Positions 1 through 7,683 of a stretch of DNA of 64,000 nt are shown one piece after another. The DNA comes from an uncultured bacterium. GTDB lineage: Bacteria; Patescibacteriota; Saccharimonadia; Saccharimonadales; Saccharimonadaceae. Positions within the stretch are counted from its first letter, which is position 1; each line of letters begins with the position of its first letter. A model generated the notes under the pieces. That model was not told the DNA's origin. It was given only the letters and a program-made list of their open reading frames with translations, and did not search any database. The position numbers were made by a program, and so were the translations under genes. The stretch spans positions 62,001-126,000 of the forward strand of contig CALMFC010000014.1 of the NCBI GenBank assembly GCA_937863415.1. Reading direction: 5' to 3'.

Positions 1-89
1 TAGCCGAAAACACCCACAACGCCTAAGACAATAATAGCCATTAGGCTGCCGACTACAATGATTGATTTTCTGTTTATTTTAACCCCCAT
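1..89 (-). CDS. N-terminus of a membrane or secreted protein (partial)
   Basis: The ATG lies at 89-87 and the frame stays open to the window edge. The 29 visible residues start with MGVKINRKS and continue into a hydrophobic stretch (IIVVGSLMAIIVLGVVGVFG), that is a short positive N-terminus followed by one membrane segment or signal anchor. The start overlaps the last 11 nt of the CsoR-type gene, so the two are probably co-transcribed. By context it could be a metal-handling membrane protein, but the function cannot be read from this fragment. Confidence 0.6.
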   Translation of the reverse strand, partial: MGVKINRKSIIVVGSLMAIIVLGVVGVFG

Positions 90-372
90 TTTTACCTCGT
101 ATTGATGATAGTTCGTATAATTTAAGCAATTCGTCGATAGCCTTTTTCTGTTCAGTCTCTGAGCTTGAAGCAAGTTGGTCCTTAGAACAGGTTTTCAAAT
201 GATTTTCTAAAATCAGCTTATTCAATGAGCCAATCGACTTTTGTATAGCGAGGTTCTGGGTAAGAATGTCCATACAATATTCTTCGTTGTCTATCATCTT
301 TTGAACGCCACGCATCTGACCCTCAAGTATCTTTGCTCTATGCAACGCTCGTTTTTTTATGTCTGCAATCAT
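79..372 (-). CDS. CsoR/RcnR-family metal-sensing repressor
   Basis: This 97-residue all-helical protein has the family's conserved metal-site pattern: Cys in the segment YCMDILTQ, then His and Cys in NHLKTCS. That is the C-H-C arrangement of Cu(I)-sensing CsoR. I chose the internal ATG at 372 because the longer frame to 414 would place coding sequence over a perfect palindrome at 381-405 that looks like the operator. It probably represses itself and the overlapping downstream membrane gene. Copper specificity is inferred from the C-H-C set; a persulfide sensor is the main alternative. Confidence 0.85.
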   Translation of the reverse strand: MIADIKKRALHRAKILEGQMRGVQKMIDNEEYCMDILTQNLAIQKSIGSLNKLILENHLKTCSKDQLASSSETEQKKAIDELLKLYELSSIRGKNGG

Positions 373-380
373 ACGACAAG

Positions 381-405
381 TATAATACCCCCATAGGGTA
401 TTATA
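381..405 (-). promoter_or_regulatory. CsoR-type operator overlapping the csoR promoter
   Basis: Two perfect 10-nt arms (381-390 and 396-405) flank a 5-nt centre. Each arm contains the ATACCC/GGGTAT half-site typical of CsoR operators, and each includes a TATAAT/TATTAT hexamer that could be the -10 box. It lies 9 nt upstream of the chosen start, so repressor binding would occlude the promoter. Confidence 0.7.
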
Positions 406-426
406 CAAGCTCAAAATTTCATTACT

Positions 427-761
427 CTAGTAGGGGGATTACTACCGACCAATATGACGAATATGTAACTGACCTTGAAAGCAGACAGCAAGAATTGAAT
501 GACCGCCTAAAGATGCTAACGAGCGATAACAAGTCATTCCAACTTAACGCTTCTTATCTGTTAGATTTAGCTCAGAGAGCAGAAGAATTGTTTAAAGCAA
601 GCGATGAGGCGTTACAAAACAAGTTATTGGAATATGTGCTTTCAAACATTGAATTGAAAGACAAAAAGTTGTCTTATGTGCTTAACGACCCCTTTAAGAC
701 CATTGTTGAGACAAAGAAAAAAGCCCTTTCGGGCTCAAATTCAGATATTTGGTGCGGGTGA
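427..761 (+). pseudogene. C-terminal fragment of a large serine recombinase
   Basis: The last about 100 residues (from roughly RGITTDQY to the stop) are about 80 percent identical by eye to the C-terminus of the complete recombinase at 7684-9180, including the ends DIWCG and NIWCG. The catalytic N-terminal domain, recombinase domain and zinc ribbon are missing. The frame upstream of about 427 runs into the CsoR promoter, so the break is a deletion junction. This is the relic of an older element inserted at the same tRNA-Gly site. It cannot encode an active recombinase. Confidence 0.9.
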
Positions 762-772
762 AGAGACTCTAA
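745..772 (+). repeat. Left attachment site of the element
   Basis: This 28-nt block is identical to 9164-9191. It contains the tRNA-Gly CCA, discriminator and acceptor stem, plus part of the T arm in antisense orientation. The stop codon of the recombinase relic (759-761) falls inside it. Identity ends at 773. Confidence 0.8.
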
Positions 773-1010
773 GCTCCCGGCGCCTGTAGGCGCGGGAGCA
801 ATCTCGACTATTATTTGATTTTAAAGAGGTCGAGAGTTAGAGTTCAACACATACCAAATGCAAAACCCCAACGGCGAGGTTGGGGTATTACATTTGGTGC
901 AACATAGTTGACGCATTTCAAACGGCAGCTATGCTTGCTCAAGAAGATTACAAGCTAAAACATCTCGCCGAACAATTCCAGTTGTCGGGTAGCTTACTGT
1001 AATACAGTGT
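773..1010 (+). other. Left terminal non-coding segment with hairpins and a tRNA-Gly fragment
   Basis: No convincing gene. A GC-rich hairpin lies at 773-799. Near 826-846 there is an inverted 19-nt copy of the tRNA-Gly variable/T-arm segment. A long inverted repeat (about 856-897) has a 7-nt outer arm CCAAATG and a CCCCAAC/GTTGGGG inner stem. A short open frame with a plausible protein end (DAFQTAAMLAQEDYKLKHLA) stops at about 1002 and may be a gene remnant. The cluster of inverted repeats could belong to recombination or replication control. Confidence 0.5.
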
Positions 1011-1014
1011 AATT

Positions 1015-1380
1015 CTATACGTGCGTAAGCCACAACCCGACTGCCGCAGCCGAAAGAGATAGAATGGCAGTACCGAAAATCTGTGACATTACAGCCATAT
1101 AGCGACGTTCTTCAATTAAACGCACAGCCTCAAATATAGACGTACTAAAGGTCGTGAAGCCGCCGCAAAAACCAGTGCCAATTATCAGCAGCAGATTGTT
1201 ACTTGCCTCATTATTTAAAACGAAACCTGCCAATAATCCAAGAATAAATGACCCTATTACATTTATAATTAGCGACCCCCAAGGGAACTTACGACCAAGT
1301 ACCGTACGTATCGTACCGTCTGTTACAAATCGTAGAACAGCACCTAGCCCACCAAATACAGCAACCCACAAAGCTATCAT
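1015..1380 (-). CDS. crcB: Fluoride channel, CrcB/Fluc family
   Basis: This 121-residue protein has four hydrophobic helices and Fluc-family motifs: GGLGAVLRF near residue 10, GSLIINVIGSF near 35, and GTGFCGGFTTFSTS near 70. Fluc channels are small inner-membrane dimers that export fluoride down its gradient. The start overlaps the stop of the upstream crcB by 4 nt, so the two are translationally coupled. Paired crcB genes in other bacteria usually encode halves of a heterodimer, and I infer the same here. It is the last gene of the riboswitch-controlled operon. Confidence 0.93.
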   Translation of the reverse strand: MIALWVAVFGGLGAVLRFVTDGTIRTVLGRKFPWGSLIINVIGSFILGLLAGFVLNNEASNNLLLIIGTGFCGGFTTFSTSIFEAVRLIEERRYMAVMSQIFGTAILSLSAAAVGLWLTHV

Positions 1381-1895
1381 TTCTTGGTAACTTTCTCTGC
1401 GTGGTAAAAAGCAGCTATTTTAATGCCAATTGCACAGAGTAAGAGACCGCCCAAAATGCTGCTCGCTACAAATAGCGAGGCTGTAAAGACCGCACTGTGA
1501 CGAATAAGCTCATTGGTTTCTACTGCGAATGTACTATATGTAGTAAAAGCCCCAATATACCCCGTACCCAGCAATAGACGAAGTGCTCGTAAAGCTCCCT
1601 CGTCACGTCCACGTCTTGATAAACCCTCAAGCAGCATACCAAGCAGAAAAGCCCCCAGCAGGTTTACGAAGAGCGTTGATACGGGAAAGCCATCGTTAGC
1701 GGTTGGCAATATGGCTATCACCCCGTACCTTGCCAAAGCCCCTACACACCCGCCGATAAAAACTATGGCAAGCAAGACGGGTGTAAAATGAGGCGGCCAT
1801 CTATATACTCCTGGCTGTACAACATCAGGGTCAATAGGCAGTTCAGGATGCGTGTCTCGTGCAAAAATATCTTTTTGTTTGAATAACTTCATCAT
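1377..1895 (-). CDS. crcB: Fluoride channel, CrcB/Fluc family, with N-terminal extension
   Basis: This is a 172-residue Fluc homologue. About 50 hydrophilic residues precede the channel domain, followed by GGCVGALARYGV, FVNLLGAFLLG and GTGYIGAFTTYSTF, matching the family's glycine-rich, Asn and Phe/Thr-Ser-rich motifs. The extension is longer than usual (the family is normally about 120-130 aa). It overlaps both neighbours by 4 nt: the upstream MFS gene and the downstream crcB. It probably pairs with the downstream CrcB to form the channel. Confidence 0.92.
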   Translation of the reverse strand: MMKLFKQKDIFARDTHPELPIDPDVVQPGVYRWPPHFTPVLLAIVFIGGCVGALARYGVIAILPTANDGFPVSTLFVNLLGAFLLGMLLEGLSRRGRDEGALRALRLLLGTGYIGAFTTYSTFAVETNELIRHSAVFTASLFVASSILGGLLLCAIGIKIAAFYHAEKVTKK

Positions 1896-3127
1896 CGTGC
1901 CACCTTGCTTGGTACAAGTTGCTTTCTAAAAGAAAGCATAAGGGCGACGGCTACAAACGACAATATGGCACTAAAGTAGAATGGCATACTCGGATTTATC
2001 TTATCCCAGAGCAAGCCAGCAATAAGCCCCGCAGGAAGTGCCGCAAGTCCAATAACCATATTGTAAACGCCGTAGGCTCTACCCCTCGCTTCCTGCCCGA
2101 CCACATCGGCTATCAATGCCCGCCCAACACCCTCACTGGCTGCATAAAATACCCCGTATAAAGCAAACAACGGCCAAACCTGCCACGCACTGTTTGCAAC
2201 GGCAAATCCTAGATAGCAAAAGCCATACACCGCCCAGCCAATAGTTATGACGGGTATACGTCCTAGCTTGTCTGAAATGATACCCGCAGGTAATGCAAGC
2301 GACCCGTAAATGACATTGAGTACCGCATATGCAAGCGGGATAGCTACAATGCTTAATCCGAGATTTTGCGAACGAAGTATCAGAAAAGCATCCGACGAGT
2401 TTGCAATTGCAAAGACACCCGCAATTGCCGTAAACCAATAGAATGACTTGGCAAGCGGCACTTTGGTATTGATTTTTTCAGGACGTACTGTCTTTGTTTC
2501 CTTTATACCGAATTGCACTATGGCAATTGTTATAAGCAATATCAGAGCAGACAATATAAGTAACCAGCGGTAGTAGTGACTTGGTTCAATGTTATGTCTT
2601 GTAAATAAGATAATCAAACCACTCAGAATAAGTGGTCCGAGTGCCGAACCAAACGTATCAAGCATACGGGCAATACCAAAACTACGCCCACGAGTAGCTT
2701 TTTCGGCAGCATTAGCTACCAGCACATCTTTTGGCGGGTCTTTTATACCTTTGCCAATACCGTCCATAAACCGTAGACCAAACACCGCCAATGGAGCAGA
2801 GACAAACGCTAATGCACCTCGGCCAATCATTGAAAGCATATAACCAGCTGCTACAATCGGCTTTTGACGTTGAAACCTGTCCGACAAACGCCCTGCTATC
2901 ACCTTAAAGCCGCTTGATGCTGCTGTTACCAAACCCTCGGCAACACCCACTACTGTTTTATCTAACCCAAGTATTTGCGTAAGGTATAGCGGCAAAATAG
3001 GAATAAATATATCTTGGCTTACGCCGCCAAAGAAACTAGCAAAGCCAACCGCTAGTATTGTCCGTTTACCTTTTTTGACCTGCTCGGTTCGTTTCTGATT
3101 TTCTATATCTATTCTTTGTTTCGTCAT
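1892..3127 (-). CDS. MFS transporter, first gene of the fluoride-riboswitch operon
   Basis: About 411 residues with roughly 12 membrane helices. The loop between helices 2 and 3 has the MFS signature region (GRLSDRFQRQKP), and a second copy occurs in the C-terminal half (GIISDKLGRIPV). A GTG at 3130 precedes the ATG at 3127; I use the ATG. The gene follows a fluoride riboswitch and overlaps crcB by 4 nt, so its expression should respond to fluoride. The substrate is unknown; it may help fluoride or halide tolerance or export an inhibited metabolite. Confidence 0.88.
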   Translation of the reverse strand: MTKQRIDIENQKRTEQVKKGKRTILAVGFASFFGGVSQDIFIPILPLYLTQILGLDKTVVGVAEGLVTAASSGFKVIAGRLSDRFQRQKPIVAAGYMLSMIGRGALAFVSAPLAVFGLRFMDGIGKGIKDPPKDVLVANAAEKATRGRSFGIARMLDTFGSALGPLILSGLIILFTRHNIEPSHYYRWLLILSALILLITIAIVQFGIKETKTVRPEKINTKVPLAKSFYWFTAIAGVFAIANSSDAFLILRSQNLGLSIVAIPLAYAVLNVIYGSLALPAGIISDKLGRIPVITIGWAVYGFCYLGFAVANSAWQVWPLFALYGVFYAASEGVGRALIADVVGQEARGRAYGVYNMVIGLAALPAGLIAGLLWDKINPSMPFYFSAILSFVAVALMLSFRKQLVPSKVAR

Positions 3128-3155
3128 CACATCTTTCTCAAGCTACTTTGGTAAT

Positions 3156-3236
3156 AAAAAACGCCCACGTAAAAAAGTATTACGTAGACGCTATCAGCTC
3201 AATTGAATGGGCGGTTAATGGCGAGCATCATCGCCG
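3156..3236 (-). promoter_or_regulatory. Fluoride riboswitch (crcB motif) with terminator expression platform
   Basis: Reading the minus strand from about 3236, the sequence follows the crcB-motif consensus in order: GGCGATGATGCTCGCC, then AACCGCCC, then GAGCTGATAGCGTCTAC. The long-range pairing GATGC/GCGTC is present. The last aptamer strand CGTCTACGTAA also pairs with TTACGTGGGCG (3162-3172), followed by six T, giving a terminator hairpin. Fluoride binding should therefore sequester the terminator stem and turn the operon on. One C-A mismatch in the P2-like helix is the only weak point. Confidence 0.92.
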
Positions 3237-3254
3237 ATTGGTTCTTAAAATAGC

Positions 3255-3812
3255 TTACTTCTTTTGGTTCTGAACGGCAATAGTATCAGTTTTAAAGCGA
3301 CCGTCAATTATAGTCTTCGTAAGGTAAACAATACTGCCCCCAATCAATCCTGTTAGCAATCCACCTAAAATATCAACGGGATAGTGTATGCCCACGAAGA
3401 CACGAGCAAATCCGATAAGCAATGCACATCCCAATATAATTACTCCCACTTTTTTAAACTGTGTGAATAACAGCAGACCAAATGCAATAGCGGCTGTAGC
3501 TGTTGTGTGGTCGCTCGGAAATGACTTGCCAGCAGCGTGAGCTACAAGCTGATATAAATGATGGTCAACGAAGGGTCTGTGGTCAACATAGAGATGAGCG
3601 GCGATTTGCAATAAAAGATACGAAACGGCTAAAGTTGCTGAAAAATATGTTAACTGTCGCCATTGTCGCTTATAAAATAAATAAGCCGCACAACAAGCAG
3701 CCGTTGCAAAAACCGCAAAAATTAAGTAGCTGGCACAGAATACCATCGCCTCATCAAGCAAGTGATTTTTTCCTGCCCATCCGTTAATAAGAAAAAGTAG
3801 TCGTTCGTTCAA
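3255..3812 (-). CDS. PAP2-family membrane phosphatase
   Basis: This 185-residue membrane protein has about six helices and the three PAP2 motifs: a short HRPF motif near residue 93, PSDHTTATAA near 118 and ARVFVGIHYPVD near 155. The family hydrolyses lipid phosphates such as undecaprenyl diphosphate at the outer face of the membrane. The start appears to be TTG. Its stop lies about 20 nt upstream of the fluoride riboswitch on the same strand. It may be cargo linked to cell-envelope recycling; a second PAP2 gene lies at 30028-30507. Confidence 0.85.
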   Translation of the reverse strand: MNERLLFLINGWAGKNHLLDEAMVFCASYLIFAVFATAACCAAYLFYKRQWRQLTYFSATLAVSYLLLQIAAHLYVDHRPFVDHHLYQLVAHAAGKSFPSDHTTATAAIAFGLLLFTQFKKVGVIILGCALLIGFARVFVGIHYPVDILGGLLTGLIGGSIVYLTKTIIDGRFKTDTIAVQNQKK

Positions 3813-4025
3813 TATAGCACTTTCTGTTTTAGATTACCGTTACTCATATTGTACAACATTAGCCGATACCCTTTTATCGGCTAAGCAATCTTACTCGCCT
3901 TTGACTGAGTATTCTAGCTCAACCATAGGGGGGTAGTACTCTTTACTTATACAAAAGTATACTCCGCGGTATAAATGCCGAATTTTCGGGGGTCGTTTGA
4001 CCAAGCGTTTTTCTGAGCCGTATAT
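3813..4025 (-). other. Gap with a hairpin and a G-rich CsoR-like half-site
   Basis: No gene seen. A near-perfect hairpin with TTAGCCGA/TCGGCTAA arms lies at about 3860-3887. A sequence near 3931-3947 resembles one half of a CsoR box but lacks a convincing second half. Confidence 0.4.
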
Positions 4026-4226
4026 TTAGTCGGCTTTTTTATTCTTCTCAAGCAGTTTCATTATGTCTTCACGCCGATAGCGTCTATCACGGCGTGTACC
4101 AAAACGTACGGCTACCAAGTAGCCTTTTTCATCCCACGCCCTAAGAGTATTCGGATGGCAATTCAGCAGCTCACACGCTTGTTTGAGCGTGAGTAGCTTC
4201 GGCTGTTTTTGCTCTGATTGTGTCAT
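4026..4226 (-). CDS. MerR/excisionase-type helix-turn-helix protein
   Basis: About 66 residues with a single winged HTH: LTLKQACELLNCHPNTLRAW is the HTH, and the wing follows as VRFGTRRDRRYRREDIMKLL. This layout is that of excisionase-family and MerR-like DNA-binding proteins carried by mobile elements. I prefer the ATG at about 4226 (MTQSEQ) over the one five codons upstream, though either is possible. It is divergent from the 534-aa gene, so it may regulate that gene or act as the recombination directionality factor. The latter is inference. Confidence 0.75.
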   Translation of the reverse strand: MTQSEQKQPKLLTLKQACELLNCHPNTLRAWDEKGYLVAVRFGTRRDRRYRREDIMKLLEKNKKAD

Positions 4227-4279
4227 ACTATAACTATACACGACTTACCAGAAACGTGTTTTGAGAGAAGTGATGACGT

Positions 4280-5884
4280 ATGAGCTTACACGGCAAAGAA
4301 AAAATCTATTTTTTTATCAACAGACTGATTGACGAACGTGAAGTTACCGAAGACGGTAAGCCTATTGGTTTGCACCCTGCAAACGACTTGAACAACAACT
4401 ATGCACCGATGGACTTTGTGCAGATGGTTGAAAAGATAGAAAAAGAGCACAACGCCGCTCGGCTGATTGCTATGCCCACTGACCAAACCTATAACAAATA
4501 TCTTGTTGAGCTGCTGCCTGATTTTGATAACTATGTAGCCGAACTTCGCAAAGACCCGAAATACCTTGATTGGATAGGCGAAAAGCCTGAAACCGATAAA
4601 CTAAAGTCCGAGCCAATATCCGTAAACCACGCTCGCAAAAATGGCGTGATGACAGGTAAAGAGAAGATACAGGCTGTTGTTGAAGATATAAATAACAAGT
4701 ATCAGGGTTTAGTTACTGGCAACACCGTATTGCTACATTCAGGCAACCTAGAAGAACGAGGCTTACAGCTACACGAGCAACAGCAAGTATTGGACATTCT
4801 GGCAAAGGACAAAAAAGTCATAAAGTACATTGCTAAGAGCGAGTACGAAAGCCGAGCCGATATACACCCAAGAGACCAAGTTGATATTTTAGAGGTATCA
4901 ATGGACGAGGCAGAGGCAAACGATATGTTTGACAAGCTGCTTGAGCAACAGCAATATCAAGTTGAAGTATTACCGACCTTTGCCAAACTAGCAGATGAAC
5001 TGCTCGGCGATGCTGAGTTAGAGCATCAAAAAGACGTTTACCTACTCAGGCTGTTCTATAACCGAGCTATCGCTATCCTTGATGCAGTAGTATCGGCAGG
5101 GGTTGTGATTGAAGATGACAAGCTGGACTTTGCGTACGTGCGGCTAACTGCCCTTATAGAAGACGTGCTTAGTAAGCCGACAATGAAAGACTGGCAGAAA
5201 GATGCACCCGAACTATATGAAACACTGCTTGGACACGCCGAAGACATTGGCGAGGGTTGGCAATATAGTCGTACCGAAGTGTTGAAACACTACGCCAAGT
5301 TACAAAAGTCTTGGATGCTCAACAGCCACGTTGAGTTTGAGCTTGATGACAAACTGACAGCTGCATTTGCAGAAATTGACGAACTGATAGCGGCTCATAA
5401 AAAGGCTGCTCGTGAGGCAGCTGATAACTGGTACAAACGGGCTGATGCTTTCGCAAAAGACTTTCGTAAGGGCAAGCTCGTTATAAACAAAGAGCCGAAA
5501 CCACAACCTAACTACCCTGATGACGCTCCTGCACACTTTGACGATGACGAAGAAGAACAGCCGAGCGAGCCAAATAACACCGAAACGGCTCAAGATAAGG
5601 TTCGCTTTGACACAAAAGCGAGCAAGCTAACCTATAACAGCAAGTCGTGCGAAATACCTGATGAAACGCTGGAATACTATATCTGCAAGCTGGTCTTCAA
5701 GAACCGTAGGTCAGCCGCAAAAGAAGATGACATACTTGAATACACTGCAAAAAGCCAAGACAGCCAACGAGCCGTTTATGATGCAATGCTAAGGATAAAC
5801 AAAAAGGCTAATAAGCAACTAGGCACTCCAAAGTTACTAAGCTATAAAGCAGCAAAAGTGCGAATAACTGCAAAATATCAGTAG
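4280..5884 (+). CDS. Unrecognised 534-aa protein with C-terminal winged-helix-like domain
   Basis: I do not recognise the family. The protein is soluble, acidic and largely helical. Residues about 420-440 form an acidic linker rich in Asp, Glu and Pro. The last about 95 residues (from VRFDTKASKLTYN to KVRITAKYQ) resemble a response-regulator-type winged helix, with an ETLEYYICKLVF helix and a KLLSYKAAKVRI hairpin. This suggests DNA binding. Position between the HTH gene and the replication-like genes suggests a role in element replication or maintenance. Confidence 0.75.
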   Translation: MSLHGKEKIYFFINRLIDEREVTEDGKPIGLHPANDLNNNYAPMDFVQMVEKIEKEHNAARLIAMPTDQTYNKYLVELLPDFDNYVAELRKDPKYLDWIGEKPETDKLKSEPISVNHARKNGVMTGKEKIQAVVEDINNKYQGLVTGNTVLLHSGNLEERGLQLHEQQQVLDILAKDKKVIKYIAKSEYESRADIHPRDQVDILEVSMDEAEANDMFDKLLEQQQYQVEVLPTFAKLADELLGDAELEHQKDVYLLRLFYNRAIAILDAVVSAGVVIEDDKLDFAYVRLTALIEDVLSKPTMKDWQKDAPELYETLLGHAEDIGEGWQYSRTEVLKHYAKLQKSWMLNSHVEFELDDKLTAAFAEIDELIAAHKKAAREAADNWYKRADAFAKDFRKGKLVINKEPKPQPNYPDDAPAHFDDDEEEQPSEPNNTETAQDKVRFDTKASKLTYNSKSCEIPDETLEYYICKLVFKNRRSAAKEDDILEYTAKSQDSQRAVYDAMLRINKKANKQLGTPKLLSYKAAKVRITAKYQ

Positions 5885-5971
5885 TGAAATGTGAGCGAAC
5901 TGTGAGCCAGTGAGCGTCTAGGTTGGCTCGTATGCCGTGTAGGTAGTCTCGTTAGTGAGGCTACTTTTTAT
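5885..5971 (+). terminator. Short direct repeats then a hairpin terminator
   Basis: Three GTGAGC hexamers spaced about 10 nt apart occur at 5891-5916 and look iteron-like. An imperfect hairpin at 5943-5964 is followed by five T, a likely terminator for the 534-aa gene. Confidence 0.5.
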
Positions 5972-6190
5972 ATGGCAACGAAGAATAAACCACTACCAGC
6001 AGAACCACAAGACAATGCCGCAAACAAAGGCGTGGCTGCTGAGTTGAGCGATGAGGCTATACACAACCTCACTGGTTTCTTTGACGTGCTTATACAAATG
6101 GACTTTGCCTCAAGGCAACGTAATGAACAAAGGAATGAAAGTGATGATTTTCTACAAGATACTACGAATAACACTCAACAAACTGATTAG
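5972..6190 (+). CDS. Small hypothetical protein (72 aa)
   Basis: Hydrophilic, Asn/Gln/Asp-rich 72-residue frame (ends NNTQQTD) with a central amphipathic helix (HNLTGFFDVLIQMDF). The ATG follows directly after a terminator-like hairpin and lacks a clear Shine-Dalgarno, so translation is uncertain. The frame at 6051-6263 overlaps it and looks less protein-like. No family recognised. Confidence 0.4.
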   Translation: MATKNKPLPAEPQDNAANKGVAAELSDEAIHNLTGFFDVLIQMDFASRQRNEQRNESDDFLQDTTNNTQQTD

Positions 6191-6252
6191 CCTACTTCTT
6201 TCGGCTTGGTCTTGGGCAAGCAATAAGGAAATAGCGATGGAGCGAAAGAAAA

Positions 6253-6564
6253 ATGACCGTTAGCGAAGTAAGCATCACGCCAGTCAAACCGACTGACGGG
6301 CTTGTAGCTTTTGCCAGCTGCCTAATTGATGGGCAGTTGTTCATTGGCTCGCTTGGCGTACACCAGCGACTAGACGGTACAGGCTATCGCATAACCTACC
6401 CAACTAAGAAAGTTGGCTCACACCAGCTCAACTACTTTTATCCAGTAACTAAAGAGGCTGGCAGAGTGATTGAGCAAGCAGTTATTGCTAAGTGCGTTGA
6501 GTTATTTGAAAGAAGTGATGAACGATATGGTAGACACAGTAAAACTACTCATACCCGTACATAA
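6253..6564 (+). CDS. SpoVG-like protein
   Basis: This 103-residue protein follows the SpoVG fold pattern: VSEVSITPVKPTDGLVAFAS, then a strand pair around LFIGSLGVHQR, then ITYPTKKV and a C-terminal helix AGRVIEQAVIAKCVELF. SpoVG family proteins bind nucleic acid. On plasmids and phages they often sit near replication genes, as here. The stop overlaps the start of the next gene by about 47 nt in another frame. Its role in the element is inferred only. Confidence 0.7.
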   Translation: MTVSEVSITPVKPTDGLVAFASCLIDGQLFIGSLGVHQRLDGTGYRITYPTKKVGSHQLNYFYPVTKEAGRVIEQAVIAKCVELFERSDERYGRHSKTTHTRT

Positions 6565-7660
6565 TCCGCTGGTCTTTGATGGCAGCAGGTTTACGCCTAT
6601 CACGCTTGAGCAACTTGTGAATAGCAGAGGCTACGGTAAGACGTTTCTCAACCCCTCGCCTACATACGCCAAGATGGGCAAGTATATGCCACGACTGACA
6701 ATGTACAAGCGAGTGCGAAAGTTCGGTGCGGTAACGTATGAACTAGCAGTTGAGTTTTCAGCACCAAAGATGTTGTTTGGCAACAACTTTGATGAACTGA
6801 CAGAAAACGATTTTGACGCTCTGCTCACAGCACTGCAAAGTGCCTTACACGAATTGCTCGGTCATCGGTTCTTCAAACCACAGCTTGCTCACGCTGATAT
6901 TGCAGCTTGGCATCCGTCTAAGAACATTGTGTTTCTTGACTACACATCGTGCCAAACAATCCTCAATACAATGGGCAAGCTGGATGTGAGCAAAACCTAC
7001 GATTTTCAGAAAACTGATTTTCGTGATGGACACGTTGTTCACATCCACGCCAACTCGCTTGATATAGCCTTTTACGACAAAATGGCTGACCTGCTAAAAG
7101 CAAAGAAAAGCAACAAACGGGCTTTTGAAAAAGACAGCTCGGTACAGCTCAATTTGCTTGAGGGTCTATCCGAATACCGACCAATGGAAGTATTCAGATA
7201 TGAAGTACGTTTTGTCGGTAGAGCCTCTATCAAGCGAGCCTACCCAGACTTGGAACAATGGACATTTGAAAGCCTATTCAATATGAAGTTGTGTCAAAAC
7301 ACACTACTCAAGCACTGGAAAAAGCTGACCGCCAACGTAGATATGTTGGCACTGGATGTAAAGCAGCCGTATGAGCTTTTACAAAACTACCTTGAGGCAA
7401 ACGATGATGTTACCCCACAAGCCGCACTTGCGGCAGTAGCAGGTATGCTCATCGCAAGCCAAGCAGGTGTTGTCGGCTTGCGAAACACGCTTGAGGCTCG
7501 CTATGGCAAACAGGCGTGGTATCGCATAAAACCGCTGCTAAATGCACCGCAAGCACATCGTTATACGGCTTTCGTACATATAGACGAGGCACTGCAACGA
7601 TATACCCCAACAAAAATGTCAGAGTTTCTATCAAACATTGAAAATACTGGTAAGTTATAG
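6518..7660 (+). CDS. Candidate replication initiator, filamentous-phage gpII-like
   Basis: About 380 residues. The centre has HVVHIHANSLDIAFYDKMAD, where H175-I-H177 is an HUH-like metal-binding pattern, followed by a positively charged segment and VFRYEVRFVGR. This arrangement resembles gene II/X (Phage_CRI-like) rolling-circle initiators of filamentous phages and small plasmids. I did not identify a certain catalytic tyrosine. The frame extends upstream to 6470, but the ATG at 6518 has a better-placed purine-rich site. An alternative is an unknown element-specific DNA-binding protein. Confidence 0.55.
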   Translation: MNDMVDTVKLLIPVHNPLVFDGSRFTPITLEQLVNSRGYGKTFLNPSPTYAKMGKYMPRLTMYKRVRKFGAVTYELAVEFSAPKMLFGNNFDELTENDFDALLTALQSALHELLGHRFFKPQLAHADIAAWHPSKNIVFLDYTSCQTILNTMGKLDVSKTYDFQKTDFRDGHVVHIHANSLDIAFYDKMADLLKAKKSNKRAFEKDSSVQLNLLEGLSEYRPMEVFRYEVRFVGRASIKRAYPDLEQWTFESLFNMKLCQNTLLKHWKKLTANVDMLALDVKQPYELLQNYLEANDDVTPQAALAAVAGMLIASQAGVVGLRNTLEARYGKQAWYRIKPLLNAPQAHRYTAFVHIDEALQRYTPTKMSEFLSNIENTGKL

Positions 7661-7683
7661 TAAGTTAGTAAGGAGTAAACATT

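Noticed and set aside
333-426. Upstream part of the recombinase relic frame
   Set aside because: It runs through the CsoR operator and has no similarity to the complete recombinase; the relic starts near 427.
3931-3947. Second CsoR operator upstream of the HTH/PAP2 region
   Set aside because: Only one half-site resembles the motif and no metal-related gene is adjacent.
6051-6263. 70-aa open frame
   Set aside because: It overlaps the 5972-6190 frame in another phase, and its composition does not look like a real protein.
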